Shown in pieces: positions 16,236 to 22,829 of a stretch of 22,920 bases of DNA; positions within the stretch are counted from its first letter, which is position 1, and each line of letters begins with the position of its first letter. Source of the DNA: an uncultured Actinomyces sp. (GTDB lineage: Bacteria; Actinomycetota; Actinomycetes; Actinomycetales; Actinomycetaceae); the NCBI GenBank assembly GCA_900556405.1, contig USPB01000005.1, positions 1-22,920 of the forward strand. The letters are read 5' to 3'. The position numbers and the translations under genes were made by a program. The notes under the pieces are model-generated. The model was not told where the DNA came from. It worked only from the letters and a program-made list of their open reading frames with translations, and did not search any database.

Positions 16236-16357
16236 CGCGGATGAACTGTCCACACGCGGATAGGTTGCGACGATGCGGATAGGTTATCGGCACGCGGATA
16301 GGTTAATAAGCTATCCACATCCTCATAACCTATCCATATCGCAATAACCTATCCGCG
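16236..16357. repeat. 19-bp-phased array of direct then inverted GGATAGGTT repeats
   Basis: Units begin at 16236 (degenerate), 16255, 16274 and 16293 in direct orientation, exactly 19 bp apart, with core CGCGGATAGGTT. The inverted cores CTATCC lie at 16311, 16330 and 16349, again exactly 19 bp apart. Five of seven units carry a perfect GGATAGGTT; the first inverted unit reads GGATAGCTT, and its outer edge forms CTATCCACA, one base from a DnaA box. Direct and inverted halves meet near 16306. The layout resembles iteron or cooperative operator arrays. No rep gene is near. It lies 170-290 bp upstream of the GrpE-like gene, so a regulatory role for that operon is plausible. Confidence 0.85.
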
Positions 16358-16455
16358 TACGCAGCTGGTTTCGCCGGTATTCGGGCAGAGAAGCACAGGA
16401 CAGCCTGGCCTCAGTGCCGGTGGAGGGGTTCGAGGCCCGATTACGGTGCAGGAGG

Positions 16456-16659
16456 GCGCGACAAAATTCGCCCCACAGACACCCCACCCGCCCACACGCG
16501 CGAAGAAACTCGCCCAACGCGAGGCAGTTTGTGGCATTTCCGCGAAAAAACTCGCCCAGCACGCGATAAAACACCCATTTTGGGCGAATTAGCCCGCGCT
16601 GGGCGAATACTTTCGCGCTATCGCCATCGACAGGCGGCGCTAGGCGAACTTTTTCGCGC
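16456..16659. repeat. Array of six 21-bp units, three in each orientation
   Basis: Unit pattern GYKGGGCGAR, five T-rich bases, then TCGCGC. Reverse-oriented copies are at 16456-16476, 16498-16518 and 16540-16560, exactly 42 bp apart. Forward copies are at 16579-16599 (weaker right half), 16598-16618 and 16639-16659. Each unit is itself an imperfect palindrome of GGGCGAA half-sites. As in the neighbouring 19-bp array, direct copies are followed by inverted ones. Because 42 is a multiple of three, conceptual translations show a periodic LGEF-R peptide, but there is no start site or family match to support coding. Function unknown; protein-binding or structured-RNA roles are both possible. Confidence 0.8.
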
Positions 16660-16865
16660 CCATGCTACTTCCCGCGCCGCGCGATGTAACCGCCAGCACC
16701 AATGCAGGGACCTCAGAACTCCTCCATGAAACCGACGACGCCTCTGCGCACCAAAATAGCGCCGTACATACGTGTATCTGGCTCGCAATGGTGCGCCCGG
16801 TTTCACCGGGGACAGAGCACGCGCCAGCAAAGGCGATGACGGTCTCACCCAAGTCAACGACCGCA
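16660..16865. other. Intergenic stretch without recognised feature
   Basis: Between the 21-bp array and the GC-rich tandem repeats I see no ribosome site followed by a convincing frame, no RNA gene and no clear repeat. Frames are open on several strands because of high GC, but their products are low in family-like features. Confidence 0.5.
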
Positions 16866-17335
16866 CCGGTGGGCGGCGGCAGGGCCTGGCCGGACAACGA
16901 GTCGACGCGTTGAACCAGCCATCAGCGGCCAGGCACCACTGGTGTGGAGGGCACCGGAGGGTCCGGAGGGCACGGGCGGGCTTCGAGACGGGTGCCAGCA
17001 CGCACAGCACCACAGGCGCCGCCGGCGTGTAGGACGCCGGGGGTATGGGGGCCAGGCTGCGGTGCCCGTGGGCGGTGGCAGGGCCTGGCCGGGCTTCGAA
17101 CACCATCACTACACCAGGTGCCGCCGGTGTGGAGGGCGCCGGAGGGCCCGGAGGGCCAGGCTGCCGTGCCCGTGGGCGGTGGCAGGGCCTGGCCGGGCTT
17201 CGAACACCATCAGTACACCAGGTGCCGCCGGCGTGTAGGACGCCGGGGGTATGGGGGCCAGGCTGCCGTGCCCGTGGGCGGTGGCGGGGCCTGGCCGGGC
17301 TTCGAGGCGACGCGCCGAGCGAAGCTCGCGGCGCG
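16866..17335. repeat. GC-rich tandem repeats of 102-104 bp with terminal hairpin
   Basis: A block beginning GTGCCCGTGGGCGGTGGC and containing GCAGGGCCTGGCCGGGCTTC recurs at 17062, 17166 and 17268 (periods 104 and 102; the last is truncated near 17305). A diverged copy begins near 16868. Two alternative segments alternate within the units: GTGTGGAGGGC-CCGGAGGG and GCGTGTAGGACGCCGGGGGT (17034-area and 17231-area), giving a mosaic. The end is marked by a hairpin, 17311-17320 with 17324-17335, about 10 bp with a two-base bulge. Long open frames cross the region on both strands with proline/alanine-rich repeats, but the composition explains these and I do not call a gene. Confidence 0.75.
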
Positions 17336-17348
17336 GACGGCTCGCGGG

Positions 17349-17426
17349 CGGGCCGCCGCCCACGGGCACACTGAGCAGCCCGGCCCAGCGGGCCGCCGCC
17401 CACGGGCACACTGAGCAGCCCGGCCC
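17349..17426. repeat. Tandem duplication, 38-bp copies with 40-bp period
   Basis: Copies at 17349-17386 and 17389-17426 are identical over 38 bp, each containing CCGCCCACGGGCAC and ACTGAGCAGCCCGG. The CCGCCCACGGGCAC element is the exact reverse complement of GTGCCCGTGGGCGG, which opens each of the upstream 102-104-bp units, so the two repeat families can pair to form large cruciform or RNA stems. Confidence 0.8.
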
Positions 17427-17492
17427 CACAGCAGGCCCTCCAGCGCCCGGAACACCAGCGGCGCGCCGCAGCGACAACTCACCCGGGCATAC

Positions 17493-17521
17493 AAAAACCG
17501 ACATCCGGATCGGATGTCGGT
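17493..17521 (-). terminator. Rho-independent terminator of the tRNA-Ala gene
   Basis: Read on the minus strand, an 11-bp perfect stem ACCGACATCCG/CGGATGTCGGT (17497-17507 with 17511-17521, 3-nt loop) is followed by a TTTTT run (plus A-run 17493-17497). It begins only 4 bases after the CCA end of the tRNA. Confidence 0.88.
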
Positions 17522-17524
17522 CTG

Positions 17525-17600
17525 TGGTGGAGCTAGGGGGATTCGAACCCCCGACCTTCTCATTGCGAACGAGACGCGCTACCAACTGCGCCATAGCCCC
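17525..17600 (-). tRNA. tRNA-Ala (anticodon CGC)
   Basis: 76 nt on the minus strand fold into a full cloverleaf: acceptor GGGGCTA/TAGCTCC with the G3-U70 pair that identifies tRNA-Ala, D-arm GCGC-AGTTGGTA-GCGC, anticodon stem TCTCG/TGAGA with loop TTCGCAA (anticodon CGC, reads GCG), T-arm GGGGG-TTCGAAT-CCCCC, and an encoded CCA end. Its 3' end faces the repeat region and the accessory operon, the side at which integrases usually act on tRNA genes. I found no obvious copy of the tRNA 3' end elsewhere in the window. Confidence 0.97.
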
Positions 17601-17612
17601 AAGGACTCACAC

Positions 17613-17642
17613 AGCTTAGCACCATCGCAATCGGCCACGCAA
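17613..17642 (-). promoter_or_regulatory. Candidate tRNA-Ala promoter
   Basis: On the minus strand TTGCGT (plus 17637-17642) and TGC-TAAGCT with the -10-like TAAGCT at plus 17613-17618 are 18 bp apart, with a TG extended-10 element. The predicted transcript would start a few bases before the mature tRNA 5' end at 17600. Hexamer matches are modest. Confidence 0.4.
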
Positions 17643-17737
17643 GCCGACCACCGTCGCGTGCGACATGACACGGAACGGGAACGGAAGATGGCGACGTGCG
17701 CGTGTACTCCGGCCGTTCCCAAAGCCCACGCATGCGA

Positions 17738-17769
17738 CCGCGCCGCGAGCCGGAGGGCCCGCGGCGCGG
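17738..17769 (-). terminator. GC hairpin after the GlpR/SepX-like gene
   Basis: CCGCGCCGCG (17738-17747) pairs perfectly with CGCGGCGCGG (17760-17769) around a 12-nt loop. It lies about 20 bases beyond the stop codon of the minus-strand membrane protein gene. No T-run follows, so it would act as a hairpin-only terminator. Confidence 0.55.
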
Positions 17770-17788
17770 CATCACAACGATTCGGCTA

Positions 17789-18769
17789 TTACTGGGCGCG
17801 GCGCGCGTCCAGGACGGCATCCAGGTCGAGGGCGACGGCCTGGTCGGCGACGACCTCGGCGGTGGAGCGGGCACCCACCTGGGCGGTCTGGGCGATCGGG
17901 CGAGCCGGAACGGCCGCGCCGATGCGCGGGATGCCGCGCAGGTCGGTGTCGGCGTGCACGATGCGGCCGCGAACGCGCTCGCGCGACGCGTAGGTCGGGG
18001 CGGGAACAGGGACGACGGTCCAGGCGCGTGCGGGAGTGTCGGCGACCTCGACGATCTCGGGGACATCGACGTTGAAGACGAGGGAGGGAACGGATCCGGT
18101 CTGAGGCGCGGAATCGGACGCTGCGGTGCCCTCCGCGGCTTCGTCGGATGAAGAAGAGGCGTGCGCGGCGGGAGCGGGGGCAGGAGCCGCGGCGGTGGGC
18201 CGACCGGCGCCACGCACGTCGCCACGAAGCTTGGTGAGGAGTTCGAGCTCGCGCTGGGATGCCTGCTGGGAGCGAACCGCGGCGACACGAGAGGCCCCGA
18301 GCGAGGCCACGAGCACGACGGCCGGGATAGCGATCCATGCCCACGCGATGGAGGTCGCGGCGATCACGATACCGAGGGCGACGGTCGCGAGGGCACAGAT
18401 GCCGGTGATGACCATGCGGCGGCGGGCGGCAGCATTTTCGGCGGCGATGCGTGCGGCGCGGCGGGCGCGCAGCTTGGCGATGTCGCGGACCGCCTTGTTG
18501 TTGCGTCGGTCGATGACGGGGCGACTACGTCCCGTGGTGCCCTGGTGCATGCTGCCTCCGCTCGTGAGTGCGCGCTCAGCCAGGATGGTTCCGCTGGCGT
18601 GGTCGCACGTCTCTAATTCTGTCTCATTCGTGTGGATGATGCGCAGTTTCGGCGAAAAACGGTCGATTTCGCGAGACTGGACGATAGCTGTTCGGCGCGC
18701 GACGAGCGACGGTACGGTCGCAAAAAGCGCGACGAATACCGCGACGATGACGAGTCCACCGATCTCCAC
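17789..18769 (-). CDS. GlpR/SepX-like actinobacterial membrane protein (Rv0996-type)
   Basis: A 326-residue protein. TM1 is near 3-20, then a basic cytosolic loop (RARRAARIAAENAAARRR, 101-118), and TM2/TM3 at about 119-139 and 141-160. The C-terminal half is an Ala/Pro-rich linker (about 185-230) and a hydrophobic-acidic region that likely binds partners. Topology, plus position just downstream of galU, glp/moeA and rimJ, matches the family called GlpR in corynebacteria and SepX in Streptomyces, where it is tied to cell division with the gephyrin-like Glp; that link is known for relatives. The GTG start (18767-18769) has a poor ribosome site, so the exact start is uncertain. It is separated from rimJ by 189 bp with its own promoter-like palindrome, so it may be transcribed independently. 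Confidence 0.75.
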   Translation of the reverse strand: MEIGGLVIVAVFVALFATVPSLVARRTAIVQSREIDRFSPKLRIIHTNETELETCDHASGTILAERALTSGGSMHQGTTGRSRPVIDRRNNKAVRDIAKLRARRAARIAAENAAARRRMVITGICALATVALGIVIAATSIAWAWIAIPAVVLVASLGASRVAAVRSQQASQRELELLTKLRGDVRGAGRPTAAAPAPAPAAHASSSSDEAAEGTAASDSAPQTGSVPSLVFNVDVPEIVEVADTPARAWTVVPVPAPTYASRERVRGRIVHADTDLRGIPRIGAAVPARPIAQTAQVGARSTAEVVADQAVALDLDAVLDARRAQ

Positions 18770-18852
18770 CCTCTCAACGTACGGGCGTTTGACGCGCCAT
18801 GCTTTGTGCGATGGGCGCGTGTCGGGCTCTCAAACCTGTCGGTAAAAAGAGA

Positions 18853-18879
18853 AGTATCCCCAGGTGTCACACCTGTAAC
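18853..18879 (-). promoter_or_regulatory. Promoter-operator candidate before the GlpR/SepX-like gene
   Basis: A perfect inverted repeat CAGGTGT-C-ACACCTG occupies 18861-18875. On the minus strand it sits between a GTTACA -35-like element (plus 18874-18879) and a GATACT -10-like element (plus 18853-18858), 15 bp apart. A protein bound to the palindrome would block this promoter. The regulator is not known. Confidence 0.45.
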
Positions 18880-18958
18880 ACCAGCATCATTCACACCACG
18901 CAAGACAACTCGGGAACACGCTCACAACCAGCGCACCAGCCCGTGAGCAGGCCACCCC

Positions 18959-19657
18959 TCAGTCGATCGCGCTGCGCCCCCACCGCCGCTGCACGAGCCC
19001 TCCCTCGGGTAGGGACTCGGCGTCAATAAAGAACGCAATATGGTCGGCCCACTGCCCACCGATGTGCATAAACCGGGGGCGTAGCCCCTCCTCCACGAGG
19101 CCGAGGCCTCGGCACACCCCCAGGGACCGCTCATTCTCGGGGCGCACACAGACCTCGACGCGGTGCAGGCCGAGCTCGCCGACGACGAGGTCGAGGACGA
19201 GCGCCGCGACGAGGGAACCCAGGCCTCGGCCCGCCCACTCCGAGACGATCCAGTAGCCGAGCATGCCCGAGGACATCGCACCCCAATGGACGTTCGAGAT
19301 CGAGAACTGGCCGACGTAACGCCCGTCGATCTGCACGCCGAAAATCAGGGCGTTGCCGAGGCGCTGATCGCGGTCGGCGCGATGCACGTACTGTGAGAAC
19401 GTCGGGATGTGCTCGAGGGTATCCGGCGGCAGGGTCGCTTCCCACGGGCGCAACCAATGCCCATCGGTGCGGCGCACGGTATCGAGGGCGCGGTGCTCCT
19501 CGCCGCGCACGGGGCGCACGACGAGTTCGCGCGGCCGAGGATTCGACTCGGGCCCAGAGCGCAGGAAGCCGCGGCCGACCGGGTCGGAAACGCGCAGCGT
19601 GAGCATCTCAATGTCGCGCCCCCACACGCACGTGCGGCGGCGGAAGAAACACCTCAT
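18959..19657 (-). CDS. rimJ: GNAT family acetyltransferase, RimJ/RimL-like
   Basis: A 232-residue acetyltransferase of the RimJ/RimL type (N-terminal protein acetylation with acetyl-CoA in the best-known members; the substrate here is unknown). The core shows ALIFGVQIDGRYVGQF, then GMLGYWI, the acetyl-CoA loop WAGRGLGSLVAALVL, and HRVEVCVRPENERSLGVCRGLGLVEEG, all in the usual order. The ATG at 19655-19657 overlaps the TGA of the preceding glp/moeA gene (ATGA); a downstream ATG at 19604-19606, with GGGGGCG upstream, would remove 17 residues and is a fair alternative. Position between glp and glpR is the conserved actinobacterial order. Confidence 0.85.
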   Translation of the reverse strand: MRCFFRRRTCVWGRDIEMLTLRVSDPVGRGFLRSGPESNPRPRELVVRPVRGEEHRALDTVRRTDGHWLRPWEATLPPDTLEHIPTFSQYVHRADRDQRLGNALIFGVQIDGRYVGQFSISNVHWGAMSSGMLGYWIVSEWAGRGLGSLVAALVLDLVVGELGLHRVEVCVRPENERSLGVCRGLGLVEEGLRPRFMHIGGQWADHIAFFIDAESLPEGGLVQRRWGRSAID

Positions 19658-20880
19658 TCGAGGACCAGGCACTGGAGGCTGTCCCCTGCTCGCACGGTGG
19701 TCACGTCCTCGGGCACCACCGCGAGAGCGTTCGAGTCCGCGAGCGCGGACAGCAGCAACGAGGCCGGGGTGCCCATGACGGCGGCGTTGTAGCCGGAGCG
19801 GGGGGAGCCGGTGAGGCGCACGCGCACGAACTCGCGGCGGCCGCGCGGGGAATACCAGGAGCGGTCGATGGCAGCGCGTACGACGGGGCGGTTCACGGCA
19901 CTCCAGCCCTGCATGTGGCGCAGGGCGGGGCGGACGAAGACCTCGAAGCAGACCTGGGCGGAGACCGGGTCGCCGGGCAGGCAGACGATGGGAGTGCCGG
20001 GCTGTCCGTCCTCGGCGCCGACGGTGCCCACGCCCATGATGTGGCCGGGCCAGGCCGCCACGTTGTCGAAGCGGACCGTGCCGAGCGCCCCGAGGACCTC
20101 GCGCACGGTGTCGCCACTGCCGTAGGAGATGCCACCCGTCGTCAGGATCAAGTCTGCGCGCACCAGCTGATCCTCGATGGTCTCGCGCAGGCGGGCGCGC
20201 TCGTCCGGGACGGCGGCAACGCGGAAGGTCTGGGCGCCAGCGTCCGCGACGGCGGTCGACAGGGCGTGGCCGTTCGCGTCAAAGACGGTGCCGGGGCGGG
20301 CCTCGCCGCCGGGCTCGACGATTTCGTCGCCGATCGAGATGATGACGACGCGCGGGCGCGGGTGGACCAGCACGCGGTCACGGCCCACGCCTGCGAGGAG
20401 CGCCATCTGGCGGGCACCGATACGCGTGCCGGAGCGCAGGACCGTGTCACCCTGCGCAACGTCCTCCGCGCGGCGGCGGATGTTCTCGCCGCTGGCGGGG
20501 GCGGTACGCAGGGCGACCTGGGCGATGCCGTGGTCCGTGAATTCGAGGGAGACCACGGCCTCGGCACCCGTGGGCATGGGCGCGCCGGACGCGATGCGGA
20601 TCGCGGTGCCGGGGACGAGGGCGGCCGGGTCGACCGCGCCGGCGCGGATCTCCTCGGTGACGGGAAGCGTCACCGGCGACTCCAGGGTCGCTCCCTCGCA
20701 GTCGCGAACGCGAACCGCGTATCCGTCGCACGCCGACAGGTCGGCGACCGGGAGATTGAAGGGAGCCTGCACGTCCTCTGCGAGCACGCAGCTGACCGCG
20801 TCAGCGAGCTGAACGTCGAGCGGCGGCAGGGCGTGGGCAACGGCCATGCAGTCCTGGTAGAAGTCGGCAACGCTTCGCAT
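19654..20880 (-). CDS. moeA: Gephyrin-like molybdopterin molybdenumtransferase (MoeA/Glp)
   Basis: A 408-residue, full-length MoeA-fold protein. Visible motifs: DGYAVR (52-57) in the N-terminal conserved loop, SGAPMPTGAEAVV, a MoCF-type domain with TTGGISYGSGDTVREVL and LPGDPVSAQVCFEVFVRPAL. MoeA inserts molybdate into adenylylated molybdopterin. In actinobacteria the copy next to galU and glpR is often the gephyrin-like Glp that works with GlpR in cell division. The usual DNSAMDGYA loop reads DLSACDGYA, a deviation that may affect catalysis and would fit a moonlighting copy; this is inference. The gap to galU is 5 nt and the stop overlaps rimJ, so these three are one operon. Both roles remain possible, since a Mo enzyme is encoded in the window. 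Confidence 0.88.
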   Translation of the reverse strand: MRSVADFYQDCMAVAHALPPLDVQLADAVSCVLAEDVQAPFNLPVADLSACDGYAVRVRDCEGATLESPVTLPVTEEIRAGAVDPAALVPGTAIRIASGAPMPTGAEAVVSLEFTDHGIAQVALRTAPASGENIRRRAEDVAQGDTVLRSGTRIGARQMALLAGVGRDRVLVHPRPRVVIISIGDEIVEPGGEARPGTVFDANGHALSTAVADAGAQTFRVAAVPDERARLRETIEDQLVRADLILTTGGISYGSGDTVREVLGALGTVRFDNVAAWPGHIMGVGTVGAEDGQPGTPIVCLPGDPVSAQVCFEVFVRPALRHMQGWSAVNRPVVRAAIDRSWYSPRGRREFVRVRLTGSPRSGYNAAVMGTPASLLLSALADSNALAVVPEDVTTVRAGDSLQCLVLE

Positions 20881-20885
20881 AGTTG

Positions 20886-21809
20886 TTAGTCCTCGAGCTT
20901 GGAGCGCAGGAACTCCTTGAGTTCCGCTCCAAGCGCCGGGTCCTCAAGGGCGAGCGTGACGTTAGCTTCGAGGTAGCCGAGTTTGTCCCCGGTATCGAAG
21001 CGTCGCTCGTCGATGACTACACCGTACAACCCTCCACCCTCTTCTTCGGGGAGGTCGATCATGCGCGCGTACCCATCTGTGAGCTGATACTCACCGCCGG
21101 CGCCCGGTTCGATGTTCTCGAGGGCCGTGAACACGGCCGGGTCGAGCAGGTAGCGGCCGACGACCGCGTACTCGGACTTGACCTCCTCGAGCGGGGGCTT
21201 CTCAGTGACATCGGTGATGCGCATGAGCTGGCCTTCTTCGAGGTCGACACCCTCGGGGATCGGCAGAACCTCGACGGCGGTCGACGCGTAGGCGGTGGCC
21301 TGCTCGGGCGTGACCTTCAGCAGGGCGACGACGGTGCCGCCCAGGGCTCCTCGCACCTGAATCATCTTGCGCAGCAGCTGCGAGCCGGGTTCCATGAGGT
21401 CGTCGGGCAGCAGGACGGCGCAGGGGGCGTCGCCCACGTGCGACTTGGCCTGCAGGATCGCGTGGCCGAGGCCGAGGGGGTGGCCCTGGCGCACGGAGTG
21501 GACGCGCGCGTACTTCTTGTACTCGTTGACGTACTCGAGGGCCTTCTCCTTGCCGGCCTTCTCCAGGTCGGCCTCGAGGCCGGGTTCGGCGTCGAAGTAG
21601 TCTTCGATGGACTGCTTGCCGGCGCGGGTGACGAAGAGAATATCCTTGATGCCGGCGTCCGTGGCCTCGCGAACGATGTACTCGATCGAGGGGCGGTCGA
21701 CGACGGGGAGCATCTCCTTGGGAACGGACTTCGTGATGGGCAGGAAGCGGGTTCCGCGACCGGCCGAGGGAACGACGGCGTGCACTACGGGCTGGTTTTT
21801 ATCTGACAT
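20886..21809 (-). CDS. galU: UTP-glucose-1-phosphate uridylyltransferase
   Basis: 307 residues, the normal length for bacterial GalU. It makes UDP-glucose from UTP and glucose-1-phosphate in the cytosol for cell-wall and glycan synthesis. The nucleotide-binding SAGRGTRFLPITK (15-27) and KEMLPVVDRP (31-40) are intact, followed by GHPLGLGHAILQA, a GalU signature around the sugar-binding region, and EKPPLEEVKS. It is first in the galU-glp-rimJ operon. The ATG at 21807-21809 has a weak GAAG site; the promoter must lie in the 40-bp divergent gap or inside the neighbouring cyclo-ligase gene. Confidence 0.95.
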   Translation of the reverse strand: MSDKNQPVVHAVVPSAGRGTRFLPITKSVPKEMLPVVDRPSIEYIVREATDAGIKDILFVTRAGKQSIEDYFDAEPGLEADLEKAGKEKALEYVNEYKKYARVHSVRQGHPLGLGHAILQAKSHVGDAPCAVLLPDDLMEPGSQLLRKMIQVRGALGGTVVALLKVTPEQATAYASTAVEVLPIPEGVDLEEGQLMRITDVTEKPPLEEVKSEYAVVGRYLLDPAVFTALENIEPGAGGEYQLTDGYARMIDLPEEEGGGLYGVVIDERRFDTGDKLGYLEANVTLALEDPALGAELKEFLRSKLED

Positions 21810-21849
21810 ACTTCACAGCGTAGCGAAGAAACGGGCCGAAAGGGAGACG

Positions 21850-22539
21850 ATGGCCACAAAAACAACTCTCCGCGCGGAGGTACGTAGCCGCCGCCGCGCT
21901 CGGCGCGCCGAGGCCCCTGTGCGCGAATCCCTCACAGCTGCCGCCGTCAGAACTGCGCCCACCCTATCCAAGTCACCGTTCTCCCCGGAGCCCATCCCCT
22001 CCCCCATTCCCGTGCGCAACCGCGCCGAAGCGGAAGGAATCGCTCGCCAGGTTCGCGCCCTGGCCTCGTCAATCGGAGGAGTCACGCTGCCCGCACTGTT
22101 CGTGCCCACCCCCCTCGAGCCCGACTTGTCCCTGACACTCGGGGCCTTCGATCGCGCGCTCCTGCCCATCCTCATCGACGAGGCCGGCGCCCCCTACCGC
22201 TCCCCTCGCTGGGCACTGTGGGAGGCAGGCCGGGCGTTGGTGACGCGCGGGCGCCCTCCCGCTCAACCGGACGGTGAGGTGCTGGGCGCGGAGTCGCTCA
22301 CAGAGGCGGATCTGATCGTCATTCCGGCGTTGGCTGCATCCGAGGACGGAGCACGCCTCGGACAGGGCGGCGGCTGGTACGATCGCGCGTTGACCCACCG
22401 CTCCCCCGGCGTCCCCGTCGTTGCGGTGATTTTCGACGACGAAGTGCTCGACGCCGGAGAAATTCCCACGGAGGCACACGACGCTGCGATCAACATGATC
22501 ATCACGCCGACACGCACGATTGCCACTGACGTTCAATAG
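21850..22539 (+). CDS. 5-formyltetrahydrofolate cyclo-ligase
   Basis: A 229-residue protein of the 5-FCL (methenyl-THF synthetase) family, which uses ATP to turn 5-formyl-THF into 5,10-methenyl-THF in the cytosol. The nucleotide loop LGQGGGWYDRAL matches the family's LGxGGGYYDR pattern, and the basic N-terminus (LRAEVRSRRRARR) is the usual LR-x-R start. Length is somewhat above the 180-200 typical, because of a Pro/Ser-rich insert near residues 40-55 (SPFSPEPIPSPIP). The start ATG at 21850 has AAAGGGAG just upstream; the frame is open to 21607 but that part overlaps galU. It is divergent from galU. Confidence 0.9.
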   Translation: MATKTTLRAEVRSRRRARRAEAPVRESLTAAAVRTAPTLSKSPFSPEPIPSPIPVRNRAEAEGIARQVRALASSIGGVTLPALFVPTPLEPDLSLTLGAFDRALLPILIDEAGAPYRSPRWALWEAGRALVTRGRPPAQPDGEVLGAESLTEADLIVIPALAASEDGARLGQGGGWYDRALTHRSPGVPVVAVIFDDEVLDAGEIPTEAHDAAINMIITPTRTIATDVQ

Positions 22540-22829
22540 CGCCTTTTCGCGGTGTTTACTGTCTTTTACGGCACTAACAATCGTTTGTCACACACCTCTC
22601 ACGACTGAGTTTTCGGCAGAAAATCGCAGTTCGCTGACCGAATTACAAAAAGTGCGACGAACATTACCCTCTAAGCACTGTCCATAAGACGAAAGTCCCA
22701 ACTAGGGTTTTCCACGGTAAACGTGCGCAAAACACGCGCACGCCCCGGCGGCAACAGACCGCCACGCCGAGATACATCGGCGATTCAGACTTGTCGGCCC
22801 CGCCGACCCCCTTCACTACAGGAGAACCC
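22540..22829 (+). promoter_or_regulatory. Hairpin-rich leader upstream of mscL
   Basis: This 290-bp gap has an AT-richer first half and a structured second half. Perfect small hairpins: CGTGCGC/GCGCACG (22722-22728 with 22736-22742), CGCCGA/TCGGCG (22765-22770 with 22777-22782) and GTCGGC/GCCGAC (22793-22798 with 22802-22807). The last ends 13 bases before the AGGAG ribosome site (22820-22824). I find no consensus promoter and cannot match the hairpins to a known riboswitch class. They could instead stop read-through from the cyclo-ligase gene, though no T-run follows any of them. Confidence 0.4.

Noticed and set aside
16236..16357. CRISPR array or chromosomal origin
   Set aside because: Units are only 9-12 conserved bases on a 19-bp step, and flip direction, unlike CRISPR. 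DnaA-like boxes are imperfect and no dnaA, dnaN or rep gene is present.
16323..16574. Minus-strand frame with a 14-residue periodic LGEF-R peptide
   Set aside because: The period comes from the 42-bp DNA spacing; the same peptide-like motif appears in opposite-strand frames because units invert. No start site supports translation.
16618..17409. Long minus-strand open frame with Pro/Ala-rich repeats, and similar plus-strand frames
   Set aside because: The repeats are DNA-level GC-rich tandem units; several frames on both strands are open, there is no ribosome site or recognisable domain, and the frame runs through inverted non-coding arrays.
19915..20889. 324-residue plus-strand frame opposite moeA
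   Set aside because: Typical high-GC antisense shadow with Asp/Gly/Ala-rich content; the minus strand carries full MoeA motifs and tight operon junctions.
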